A stretch of DNA of 64,000 nucleotides. Origin: Fodinibius halophilus. GTDB taxonomy: Bacteria > Bacteroidota > Rhodothermia > Balneolales > Balneolaceae. The number at the start of each line of letters is the position of its first letter. The stretch's first letter is position 1. Made by a program: the position numbers and the translations under genes. The stretch lies in NCBI RefSeq assembly GCF_011059105.1, contig NZ_JAALLS010000007.1, forward strand, positions 62,001 to 126,000. Direction: 5' to 3'. Below the pieces are notes generated by a model. That model worked only from the letters and a program-made list of their open reading frames with translations, was not told where the DNA came from and made no database searches. Positions 28,706 to 36,850 of the stretch are shown here, in pieces.

Positions 28706-29054
28706 CTGTAGACTGTTCCTGATTAATATTTTTTATACGCTTCTTAACACTCTTATAAGTCGAAAAAGCACCATACAGTACCATCAATACTACAATTCCG
28801 TACACCCACCACGGTACATTATGTCCCACAATAATTAAATACAGGTAGGCCGATATAAAAAAGAAAGTAGCCAATAGTGAAGGAAGTACAATAGATTTTT
28901 GCAACCGATAGTTTCGAATCAGCCATCCAATACTTAATGAGAAGAAAGGAATAGCACCAACGTAAATACTACCAAACACAATGGGGTTTACCCCATATTG
29001 CTGTCCCAGTCCAAAAAACCATTCCTTTGTTAGCTCTAAAAATTCTGCCATCAA
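28698..29054 (-). CDS. Membrane protein of unknown function
   Basis: The 118-residue protein has three hydrophobic helices (about 22-46, 54-74 and 80-100) and a basic, polar C-terminus. I do not recognise a family. It overlaps the oxidoreductase gene by 8 bases, indicating translational coupling, so it is likely to work with it or with the same membrane electron flow. The second Met may be the true start. Confidence 0.7.
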   Translation of the reverse strand: MMAEFLELTKEWFFGLGQQYGVNPIVFGSIYVGAIPFFSLSIGWLIRNYRLQKSIVLPSLLATFFFISAYLYLIIVGHNVPWWVYGIVVLMVLYGAFSTYKSVKKRIKNINQEQSTDE

Positions 29055-29214
29055 ATAATAAATCTTAAATTCTGTTTCTTAACTGAATACACCAATCCTA
29101 CAAATCTTACCTTCCAAAAATAGTAGTGTGCATAAATTGATAATAACTTTTTACCTGTTCCAATTTGTCAGAGTTGGATTTAAAACATAACTTTACGGCA
29201 AATAAATTCATTTT

Positions 29215-29538
29215 ATGTTGAAGCATAGATTAAAAATAACCGTAGGCTTTTTTCTGTTGATGCTCATGGGCATCGGTCTTACTATATCTACGCTTCACTC
29301 ACACCATGATCTGGATCTTCACAACTCAGCCGACTTTGCTGATACCGGTCAGTGTCTCACTGCTGACTCTACCGTGTGCCCAATCTGTGCCCATCTGGTT
29401 GATGTTGAACCACTGAATTATTACCAATCAGCGAATACGTTACTTAAGACTGATCATAATATCCTTTTAGCGGATAGTAACAAAAGTTCGGTTACAATAT
29501 TTGCTAATAAAGGCCGCTCCCCTCCTATTACTGTTTAA
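29215..29538 (+). CDS. Small secreted His/Cys protein with CxxC
   Basis: The 107-residue protein has a signal-anchor-like N-terminus (hydrophobic 10-27), a His/Asp-rich patch HSHHDLDLH (29-37), and two Cys motifs (TGQC and VCPICAHL). The layout resembles small DUF2946-like periplasmic proteins. I infer metal binding. It is the first of two related small genes before a TonB receptor, with the same order of His patch then CxxC-HL in both. Confidence 0.65.
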   Translation: MLKHRLKITVGFFLLMLMGIGLTISTLHSHHDLDLHNSADFADTGQCLTADSTVCPICAHLVDVEPLNYYQSANTLLKTDHNILLADSNKSSVTIFANKGRSPPITV

Positions 29539-29711
29539 CTGTTCCCTATCCCGTACGAGTGTAGAGATAATACAATTCATTGCTGTAAACTTGAATTACA
29601 GCAAGCACATCACCCTACACAGTATTCTATTATTTCAAAAAATGGGAATCCCATACCGGAGCTTGCACCTTAAGTTACCCGGATGAGTTCCAACCTCGAC
29701 AGTTGAAGATT

Positions 29712-30053
29712 ATGTTCAATCGTAAAACTCAAAAGCTAAGCAAGTTCATAATACTGTTAGCCAGTATGTGCCTGGTTGGGTCTGCATTCCATATCCACCA
29801 GCTCCATCCTGACTACAGTTTGCACGATCACGGTCTCAACCACCATCTTAGTGTTGAAAAACAGGATTGTACTGCCTGTTTACATCTCGCTAATGCCCCA
29901 AATTCTGTTCAAAAAACTACAAGCAGGAAGTACCCTGACGTTGAGCGATTAGTACTACCTGGCACCCCTGCCTCAAAAATTCAATTAGTCTCAAAACGCA
30001 ATAATAAATCGCCCCCTTTTATGAGTAGTGACTTACCGTTACAACAATCATAA
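29712..30053 (+). CDS. Small secreted His/Cys protein with CxxC, paralogue
   Basis: Choosing the ATG at 29712 (rather than the upstream in-frame TTG at 29703) gives 113 residues. It has a hydrophobic N-terminus (about 12-27), a His-rich stretch (HIHQLHP, LHDHGLNHH), then DCTACLHL. This is the same order as the gene at 29215 (CPICAHL there). I infer duplication and metal binding, probably in the periplasm. It ends 26 bases before the TonB receptor start, so an operon is likely. Confidence 0.65.
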   Translation: MFNRKTQKLSKFIILLASMCLVGSAFHIHQLHPDYSLHDHGLNHHLSVEKQDCTACLHLANAPNSVQKTTSRKYPDVERLVLPGTPASKIQLVSKRNNKSPPFMSSDLPLQQS

Positions 30054-30079
30054 CTCATAAAAAATTACCTATACCTATA

Positions 30080-32494
30080 ATGAACAGTCGATCTAAAATT
30101 TTACAATTACTATTATATACCGGTTTCTTTCTATTCGTTGTGGGATCAGTAACCGCTATTGCTCAATCAGCTGAAAAAGCATCAATCGAAGGTACTGTCA
30201 GTGACCAAGAAAAGGACCCGATATCGGGCGTGAACGTGGCTTTGCCGCAACTCAATCGTGGTACTTTTACAAAAGGAGATGGTTCTTACAGCATACAGAA
30301 CCTCCCTTCGGGGACATATACAATCGTCTTTTCTTTTGTAGGATATCAAAACAAAAGACAGCAAGTCACTTTGCATCCCGGAGAAACAGTTACCTTACGG
30401 GTCTCTCTTGAGCAAACCCTCATCAGAAATGAAACCATAACGGTTACTGGCACCCCTTATGCTTCCGACCCGCTTACGACGCCGGCCGATGTGGATGTAC
30501 TTACCGGCAGCGATAAATTTTCCAAGCAGCAAACGTCACTGGGTTCTTCACTTGATGATCTCGCGGGGGTTTCAAGTATCTCAACCGGAAGTCAGATGGG
30601 CAAGCCCGTTATCCGGGGACTCAGCGGCAGTCGGGTTCGCGTTCTTGATGACGGTGTAGCCATGGACTACCAACAGTACGGCGTGCGGCACGGCCCTAAT
30701 GTAGACCCTTTTACCTCTGAGCGCATTGAAGTCCTTAGGGGAGCAGCCAGTGTACAGTATGGTTCAGATGCGTTGGGAGGGGCTGTAAATGTCATCTCCA
30801 ATGCTTTACCCGATGCTATAGACTCTCAATCATTTCTAGAAGGAAAAACACTCGGAGAATTTGCCACCAACAATAACGAACTGGTAGGTGGTTTGCATTT
30901 AAATGGTGCTACCGGCCGGTGGGGCGTTACCGGTACCATTATTCGCCGGTCTGCCGGTAATATGACCGTACCTGAAGTGCCCACCTTTCCACAATCGGCT
31001 GATTCCACAGCCCCGAAGTTTTCAGGTGAACTTGACCATACCGACTATGATCAGTTGAACGGCAGTTTAGGGATTGGGTATCAAACCTCAATCGGGCAAC
31101 TCACTGCTGAATATACCCGCTGGCAAAATAACCATAACTTCTTGTTACCAAATGGTAAAGGATTAGGACAAAACCTTGAAAATAACTCATTGCAAATTGA
31201 AGGGAACCTTCAACTTAATAACAATTTCATCTTAAAACCCAGCTTTACCTACGCCAGCAACCTGCGCCAGTCCAACCCAGGCGGTGCAAACGCTGAACCC
31301 CGCAGCGAACTTCCGGGAAGTGGTTTTGCTCACCTTGATATCCTCACAAAAAACTACACCGGAAAAGTAAACCTGGATCATCCTTCGGTTGGTCCGTTTT
31401 CGGGGGCTGTTGGACTTGAATACAAATACAAAGATCAAGATACCCGGGGCGTTGAGCCGCTTGTTCCTTCTGCAACCATACAAAATTTTGCTGCCTTCGT
31501 GTTTGAAAAAGCAGAATTTGGAGATTTCACGCTCTCAGTGGGTGCCCGCGCTGATGCCCGTTCCCAGGAAGCGGACCCCAACGCGGATCTTAATCTGCCC
31601 GATTTTTCTGCCGAAGAAACAGCAGATGTTCTTGATCAATCCTACTTTGAATTCAGTGGTTCGGTTGGGGCTACCTACCGAATCACCAATTCCTTTGCCA
31701 TTGCCACCAATATCGGGCGTGGCTTTCGCGCCCCCAGCCTATTTAATCTGCATGTGGATGGTGTGCACGGTGGTATTGCCGCATACCAGGTCGGGAATCC
31801 CTATCTAGATCCCGAAAGATCACTAAACACAGATCTTTCAATCCGTTGGAGATCAACAAATGTAAAAACAAAAGCCACAATCTATCGGAATGCAATACAA
31901 AACTACGTTTTCTTGGTAAATACCGGTGAGTTTGCAGGTCCCAACAATGATGGTCCGCCTGTTCTCAAAACCGTGCAAGGAAATGCACGACTATTGGGAG
32001 CCAATGCGGATATTACGGCTCAACTTTTACCCTGGCTACAGCTATCGGGAACATTTGAAACGGTAACCGGCGAAAATGTAGATGAAAGTATATCACAGGT
32101 TAATGATCTGCCGTTACTCCCTCCAACAAAGATAAGCGCCAACATAAAACTTATTCAAAAAGATCTGGGAGCCTTCCAAAATACTTTTCTAGACTTGGGA
32201 ATCACTCACACCTCTTCAAAAGAAGCAGCGGGCCGTTATGAGCCATTTTGGCAATTTGGGAATGCCCCTAAGTTCAATAACTTTGGAGTAGCTTCAACAG
32301 ATGCTTATACGCTTATCAATGCCACTATAGGCGGTGAGATATCTATATGGAATCGCCCAATATCAATGCAGATATCTGCTAAGAACATACTAAATAAAGA
32401 CTACCGCGACTTCTTGGATACCTATAAAGGGTATGCCCTTAGTCCCGGACGAAATATTACGTTCAGAGTAAAAGTGCCTTTCACTATTCTTTGA
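30080..32494 (+). CDS. TonB-dependent receptor, ZnuD-like plug
   Basis: The 804-residue outer-membrane receptor has a signal peptide (cleavage about residue 29), a carboxypeptidase-regulatory-like domain (about 34-115), a plug (about 125-240), and a beta-barrel that ends in an aromatic-type terminus (TFRVKVPFTIL). The plug has 'GKPVIRGLSGSRVRVLDDG', HGPNVDPFTSERIEVLRG and YGSDALGGAVNV, a pattern I associate with metal receptors such as ZnuD. Two His/Cys proteins precede it. I infer zinc or copper uptake. A strong terminator follows. Confidence 0.88.
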   Translation: MNSRSKILQLLLYTGFFLFVVGSVTAIAQSAEKASIEGTVSDQEKDPISGVNVALPQLNRGTFTKGDGSYSIQNLPSGTYTIVFSFVGYQNKRQQVTLHPGETVTLRVSLEQTLIRNETITVTGTPYASDPLTTPADVDVLTGSDKFSKQQTSLGSSLDDLAGVSSISTGSQMGKPVIRGLSGSRVRVLDDGVAMDYQQYGVRHGPNVDPFTSERIEVLRGAASVQYGSDALGGAVNVISNALPDAIDSQSFLEGKTLGEFATNNNELVGGLHLNGATGRWGVTGTIIRRSAGNMTVPEVPTFPQSADSTAPKFSGELDHTDYDQLNGSLGIGYQTSIGQLTAEYTRWQNNHNFLLPNGKGLGQNLENNSLQIEGNLQLNNNFILKPSFTYASNLRQSNPGGANAEPRSELPGSGFAHLDILTKNYTGKVNLDHPSVGPFSGAVGLEYKYKDQDTRGVEPLVPSATIQNFAAFVFEKAEFGDFTLSVGARADARSQEADPNADLNLPDFSAEETADVLDQSYFEFSGSVGATYRITNSFAIATNIGRGFRAPSLFNLHVDGVHGGIAAYQVGNPYLDPERSLNTDLSIRWRSTNVKTKATIYRNAIQNYVFLVNTGEFAGPNNDGPPVLKTVQGNARLLGANADITAQLLPWLQLSGTFETVTGENVDESISQVNDLPLLPPTKISANIKLIQKDLGAFQNTFLDLGITHTSSKEAAGRYEPFWQFGNAPKFNNFGVASTDAYTLINATIGGEISIWNRPISMQISAKNILNKDYRDFLDTYKGYALSPGRNITFRVKVPFTIL

Positions 32495-32521
32495 TTTGAG
32501 AATTGACTCTTTTTAGTACTC

Positions 32522-32558
32522 AACCCTGCCAGAGTTCAACCCTGGCGGGGTTTTATTT
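32522..32558 (+). terminator. Rho-independent terminator after TonB receptor
   Basis: Arms AACCCTGCCAG and CTGGCGGGGTT pair over 11 bases (one G-U) around a 9-base loop. TTTTATTTTA follows. It separates the metal locus from the peptide cassette. Confidence 0.85.
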
Positions 32559-32791
32559 TAATTGTAAATAGCACGAACAATTTGTCTTAAACTAATTGGT
32601 AAGAGAATTACAATTACTCTTTTATTCTTCTTATCTCCTATAGGTTCTTGTCAGCCAATAACTTACTCTTTGTATGAAAATTCGAGTAGTAAATTAACAG
32701 AGTAAATTCATGTATTGATATCTATTTTCAATTTCCAGAATCTACTATTGCATCAAAAATATAACCTAAGAGAGCAAATGAGGTATTTGTC

Positions 32792-32986
32792 ATGAAGAAA
32801 GTAAAACGTAAGCTTGTCTCAATAATAACAGTAGTCTTGATAACACTTGGGGGCTTAGCAGCTGTAAATGCAGCCTGTCTTAATGACCCCGGTAATAATG
32901 ATGGCGACTGTATTTCTGACCAATACGGTAATGACTTCTGTGAAGACAGTTGGGCATGGCACGACTGTGTGCAAGGATATTTTTAA
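32792..32986 (+). CDS. Secreted Cys-rich peptide precursor
   Basis: The 64-residue precursor has a basic start (MKKVKRKL), a hydrophobic core (9-24), and a likely cleavage after VNA (residue 27). The mature part of about 37 residues is acidic with four cysteines (C29, C40, C50, C59), enough for two disulfides. It ends in aromatic residues. It is the first gene of a cassette parallel to that at 15-18 kb. About 230 bases of promoter-like AT-rich DNA precede it and a hairpin follows. Function is unknown. Confidence 0.7.
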   Translation: MKKVKRKLVSIITVVLITLGGLAAVNAACLNDPGNNDGDCISDQYGNDFCEDSWAWHDCVQGYF

Positions 32987-33008
32987 TATCAAATAATATA
33001 ACAATTAT

Positions 33009-33040
33009 AAAAGGTGTCCTCTGCCAGAGAGGCACCTTTT
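33009..33040 (+). promoter_or_regulatory. Hairpin between peptide gene and lipoprotein gene (attenuator-like)
   Basis: AAAGGTGTCCTCT pairs with AGAGAGGCACCTTT with one bulge, forming a stem of about 12 bp. Only TTTTG follows, so read-through is likely. It is 22 bases after the peptide stop. Like the hairpin at 17323 it would separate a highly expressed peptide from its downstream genes. Confidence 0.6.
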
Positions 33041-33057
33041 GTATAACAACATCTTCT

Positions 33058-34245
33058 ATGAACCTCGACAAATATCTATCAGCGATATTGATCTTCGCCT
33101 GCTTTTATTCATGTACCAATATACATGAAAATAAAAATCCAAGGTATCAAAAAAACAGCATATCCCCCCATCAGGAATCTTATACGCTACAGATCTCAGA
33201 CACAATCCGATTACCTTTAGATCATTATTCTATCCCACTTAACCGTTCAATCAATACTTTTTCTCTTAATAATGCCACTTATTACAGCTTTATAAATAAA
33301 TTCAAAGGTACTATTTACATATACAAATACAACCGGGAATCGTTGGTAAAAAAGATACCAATAGACCAAGAGATACTGGAAAAGTATAATAATATCACGG
33401 GTCTTCATATAGTATCCTTCGACTCCATTTTTGTTTTTGATTATAACAAGACCTCTTATCTGTTACTAAATCAAAAAGGGAAGTTACAAAGCACATTAGC
33501 CCCTCCCGACTCATCCTTCAAATCAGTAAAATATCCCCCAAGTCCAAAAGGATGGATGACAATGCCTATCGTAAAAAGAGGATCTCAACTGATTACAGCC
33601 GGTTATAAAACAGGTGAAATGACTGATGAAACAAAAAGAAACCGGCCAATTACACTTATTTTCGATTCCCAAACTGAGGAGACTCATTTCCAGGGGTATT
33701 ACCCAGAGGTCTATAGAGAAGGTAATTGGGGCGGTTCTCTATATCGTCGTTTTTATTATACCTATAACCCGTTTGAAGATCTGTTTATTTACAGTTTTCC
33801 TGCTGATCATCATGTTTCTGTGAGCCAACATACTCCACAAAATACATTCAAAAAATATTATGCAGGCAGTAAAATAATTCCCTCAATCAACTCTATGGGG
33901 CAATCCAAATACTTTTCTTTTTCGAAAATGGATCGAAGAAAGCACTTTGCAAAAAATTATAGTTATGGGCCGATTTATTTTGATCCATACCGCAACAGAT
34001 ACTACCGTATTGCAGAAAAGAAGATAAAAGACTTTAAGGATGATCTTTACAAAGAAAAGTTACTGATTGGCCTAAACAGCGATTTTAAAAAAATATTCGA
34101 ATTTGATTTAAGCAACTATTTTCAGAATAAAATATATACCTATGGAATATTTGTTACGCAAGAAGGTCTCAATGTTCAAGTTCTGGATGGTAATGAAGAT
34201 CAAATAACTATAAAAGTTGTAACTTTTTACGATGATGAAAACTAA
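33058..34245 (+). CDS. DUF4221-like propeller lipoprotein
   Basis: Choosing the ATG at 33058 gives 395 residues with a lipoprotein signal (MNLDKYLSAILIFACFYSC). The open frame upstream overlaps the peptide gene and hairpin and is unlikely to be translated. The body has repeated strand pairs (TFSLNNATYYSF, GTIYIYKYNRES, 'DSIFVFDYN') like the propeller family DUF4221 of Bacteroidota. Its role is unknown. The end overlaps the next gene by 14 bases, so the cassette is co-translated. Confidence 0.7.
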   Translation: MNLDKYLSAILIFACFYSCTNIHENKNPRYQKNSISPHQESYTLQISDTIRLPLDHYSIPLNRSINTFSLNNATYYSFINKFKGTIYIYKYNRESLVKKIPIDQEILEKYNNITGLHIVSFDSIFVFDYNKTSYLLLNQKGKLQSTLAPPDSSFKSVKYPPSPKGWMTMPIVKRGSQLITAGYKTGEMTDETKRNRPITLIFDSQTEETHFQGYYPEVYREGNWGGSLYRRFYYTYNPFEDLFIYSFPADHHVSVSQHTPQNTFKKYYAGSKIIPSINSMGQSKYFSFSKMDRRKHFAKNYSYGPIYFDPYRNRYYRIAEKKIKDFKDDLYKEKLLIGLNSDFKKIFEFDLSNYFQNKIYTYGIFVTQEGLNVQVLDGNEDQITIKVVTFYDDEN

Positions 34246-34705
34246 ACTTCACCTCTATTCTCTCCTATTACTATGTTGTTTCCTTTTTGGAGCTAACATG
34301 AGCTGTACCAATAAGGAAGAGACAATTAAAAATACGCAGGAAAAAATTACTGATTTTTTAACCACCGAAGGGATTGACTCAGATTATATTCTCTTGGTTC
34401 CTAATTCGGGTTGTCCCGGTTGCATTTCTACCGCCGGCCTATTTATCAAAGATCATTATCAAAACAAGAATCTTTTTGTTATTCTAACTCGTATTTCATC
34501 AGTAAAGACTTTTGAAATACGTACTGGTATTCAGGTTGATTCAACATCTAACATCATTGTAGATCAACAAAATCATTTTTTGATAAACGGAAAGAATAAA
34601 ATATATCCTGCTTTATTCACCTGGAAAAATCAAAGGTTAGAATTCAAAGGCTATCAAAAACCGAAAAATGATATATTCGGATATCTGCAGAAAAAACTTC
34701 AATAA
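34232..34705 (+). CDS. Thioredoxin-like lipoprotein with CPGC
   Basis: The 157-residue protein has a hydrophobic N-terminus with a probable, non-canonical lipobox at Cys25 (NMSC). The thioredoxin-like active site follows at C61-P-G-C64 in ILLVPNSGCPGCISTAGLF. A short helical domain with 'YPALFTWKNQRLEFKGY' follows. It probably works on disulfides outside the inner membrane, plausibly of the four-Cys peptide. It overlaps the genes on both sides (14 and 38 bases), showing tight coupling. Confidence 0.7.
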   Translation: MMKTKLHLYSLLLLCCFLFGANMSCTNKEETIKNTQEKITDFLTTEGIDSDYILLVPNSGCPGCISTAGLFIKDHYQNKNLFVILTRISSVKTFEIRTGIQVDSTSNIIVDQQNHFLINGKNKIYPALFTWKNQRLEFKGYQKPKNDIFGYLQKKLQ

Positions 34706-35867
34706 CTTTCGTCCAGAGTTTTTTTGCTCGATTTTAATACTATTTTCGGTGGTATTCGTTCTAGCATCCTGTCAATCGCATAACCGTGAAAACAATTTTG
34801 AGCTGCCCGATAGCCTCTTCACTAAGCATCCAGAATTTACAGCAATAAACTTTAGTGAAAAGACCAAGGATATTCCTATCGAAAAAATTGCAGCTGGTAT
34901 CAGATTTGTGCCTCTTGAAACTACTGAAGGTTCCCTCTATAAAGTTATAGATGACCTTTTTATTAATGACTCGCTTATAGTGATCAATGCAAGAAGCAAA
35001 GTTCTGTTCTTTAACAGGAATGGAAATCATAAATACACCTTTAAAAATAGTGGTCGTGGTCCCGGTGAATTTCGAACTATTTACAGTTTTGCCGTAAATT
35101 TTGAAGCAAACTTAATGGCCATTGCCGATATTAAGTTTATAAAACTATATACCCTTCAGGGAAAATTTCTTAAGGAGCTTAAACTCCCTTCGATGCCTTT
35201 TTCGCTCACTCCCAACATTCGCTTTTTAAAAGAAAATAAACTGATCATCGAAAACAACCGTATTAAACCTCATTATGAAGATGACTTCAGTCCCCTTTGG
35301 ATTTATAACCTAGAAACAGAAAAAGGTTATCCCATTTTTAAGAATTATCCAGACAGTACCTCTCATTTTCAGCAAAAGTATACGTTTAAAGGTGAACTAT
35401 ATTCCTATCAAAACGATATTAGATACCAATCAAGAGATACTTATAATATCTACTCTGTTGATACCTCCGAAAATCTTACTCTTCGGTATAAAATGGATTT
35501 CGGGGACCTTTCCATGCCTATCGGAGCTATACATGATGCCAAACGGTACCGGGATTACCGCGAACGATTTATTGAAGTTTTTAATATCCGAGAAAGCAAG
35601 AGATATCTTTTTGTAAAGTTTGGTCGGGATCGCAAACCAGGAATTGCTCTCTATGATAAGACTAAGAAGTTTGTAAAAAGTTATGATAACTCTTCTGAGG
35701 GGTTCAGATCCACTGAATACCCTAACCTTTCATTTTGGCCCAAAAAAATCACCAATACCAATCAACTTATCTGCATACATTCAGCCAAAACTATACAACA
35801 ATCTAAGGCAGAATTAGATATCGATGAAAATGACAACAGCGTCCTTTCTTTTATTGCCTTAAAATGA
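34668..35867 (+). CDS. 6-bladed beta-propeller lipoprotein (DUF5128/BF3386-like)
   Basis: The 399-residue protein has a lipoprotein signal ending in FVLASC (Cys35) and the family motif NSGRGPGEFRTIYSF near residue 126. The motif is closely like the one in the propeller at 16326. Repeated blades follow (LMAIADIKFIKLYTLQG, 'PNIRFLKENKLIIEN'). The only start before the lipobox is the ATG at 34668, which overlaps the previous gene by 38 bases. It is the last gene of this cassette on the plus strand. Confidence 0.82.
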   Translation: MIYSDICRKNFNNFRPEFFCSILILFSVVFVLASCQSHNRENNFELPDSLFTKHPEFTAINFSEKTKDIPIEKIAAGIRFVPLETTEGSLYKVIDDLFINDSLIVINARSKVLFFNRNGNHKYTFKNSGRGPGEFRTIYSFAVNFEANLMAIADIKFIKLYTLQGKFLKELKLPSMPFSLTPNIRFLKENKLIIENNRIKPHYEDDFSPLWIYNLETEKGYPIFKNYPDSTSHFQQKYTFKGELYSYQNDIRYQSRDTYNIYSVDTSENLTLRYKMDFGDLSMPIGAIHDAKRYRDYRERFIEVFNIRESKRYLFVKFGRDRKPGIALYDKTKKFVKSYDNSSEGFRSTEYPNLSFWPKKITNTNQLICIHSAKTIQQSKAELDIDENDNSVLSFIALK

Positions 35868-35911
35868 CTCTTAGCTAGCCTAATAGCAGTTACACCAGCT
35901 AATTTTTATCA

Positions 35912-36277
35912 TCAATTATCCTCCAGTGCTATTAATACTTCCTCCGCCTCTTTATCCGAAAGAGCTTTAAGTTGAGTAGGTGATTTTGCAAGATGTCGGT
36001 TTGTAAAGTTATACAATGCCTTTTCATCCGGTAAGCTATGTGCCCAAGCAATTTTAATGCAAGACTCTCCATTCTGGCGCAACTGCTTAATTATACTCTG
36101 AAGACGTACCCGCTTTAAAACCTTCGAAGGTCGTAACCTGAAATGACGCAAAAAATGCCTGGAAAACAACTTACTGTCCTTGTAATTCATTAAATACGCC
36201 CACTCATATACTCTTGCCACAGAATCGAGATGCCTTTCCAATTCAGCGATTGCATCTCCTATTGGTTTTCTATTCAT
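35912..36277 (-). CDS. AraC-type DNA-binding protein, short form
   Basis: The 121-residue protein has two AraC-like HTH-type segments: 'SKLFSRHFLRHFRLRPSKVL' near residue 35, and 'EKALYNFTNRHLAKSPTQL' near residue 88. No N-terminal sensory domain is present. It lies convergent to the propeller gene, 44 bases away. I infer it as a possible regulator of the cassette, in the way the LuxR-type protein flanks the other one; the difference in family argues for independent recruitment. Confidence 0.65.
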   Translation of the reverse strand: MNRKPIGDAIAELERHLDSVARVYEWAYLMNYKDSKLFSRHFLRHFRLRPSKVLKRVRLQSIIKQLRQNGESCIKIAWAHSLPDEKALYNFTNRHLAKSPTQLKALSDKEAEEVLIALEDN

Positions 36278-36850
36278 TATGCTCTCTGATTATATTTTTG
36301 TCCTACTTAACATTTCAAAGAGTTCCAAAGATGGCGGATGTTACAAAAAATATGTATTTCCAATTGAGAATCTCTGATCTACTGCCCACTCACTACTAAC
36401 AAATCAATCAAACTAAGGGAACGGTGAATCTCATCGTCTACTTATATACCTTGTCACTAAAATCGTTTAACAAGCAATACAAATACTTTTATCAGGCAAT
36501 AAACATCCCTTCTCAAAGATTTAAACCTCTACGTCATATTTTGCATCACCCTTTCGGCAGTGATGGGGGGGGCAGTATCGCACCTACCCTGCCTAAGATG
36601 GTTAGCGTACTGGAAGTCACCAATAAAAAGGTCAGTCTCCTTATTACTGTTTTACCGTGCCCGACTTGTTTTTAACGCCCTTTTTCCGGTATTTTTGCCG
36701 ATTGAATCGGGCGTAAAGTAATAACTGGCTCCCTCTCTTTTTATCTTTCGTATTGCTGGCACTGCCAGTGCTGTTGCAACCGATTTCACATGGTTATTGA
36801 TACTACAGTTGGGCTTTTTGGAATAGCTTGATCTTTTTACTGCTTGTTAC
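36278..36850. other. Intergenic region, possible decayed coding DNA
   Basis: No firm gene. A minus-strand open stretch, roughly 36670-36850, could be read from an internal GTG as about 46 residues (MKSVATALAVPAIRKIKREG...). It looks protein-like but has no ATG and no neighbours to support it. A run of G follows 36565. An 83-residue plus-strand frame at 36424 has no coding character. Probably a remnant of a mobile gene; I cannot prove it. Confidence 0.2.

Noticed and set aside
32950-33057. N-terminal extension of the DUF4221-like gene
   Set aside because: It would overlap the peptide gene and the hairpin; the ATG at 33058 gives a proper lipoprotein signal.
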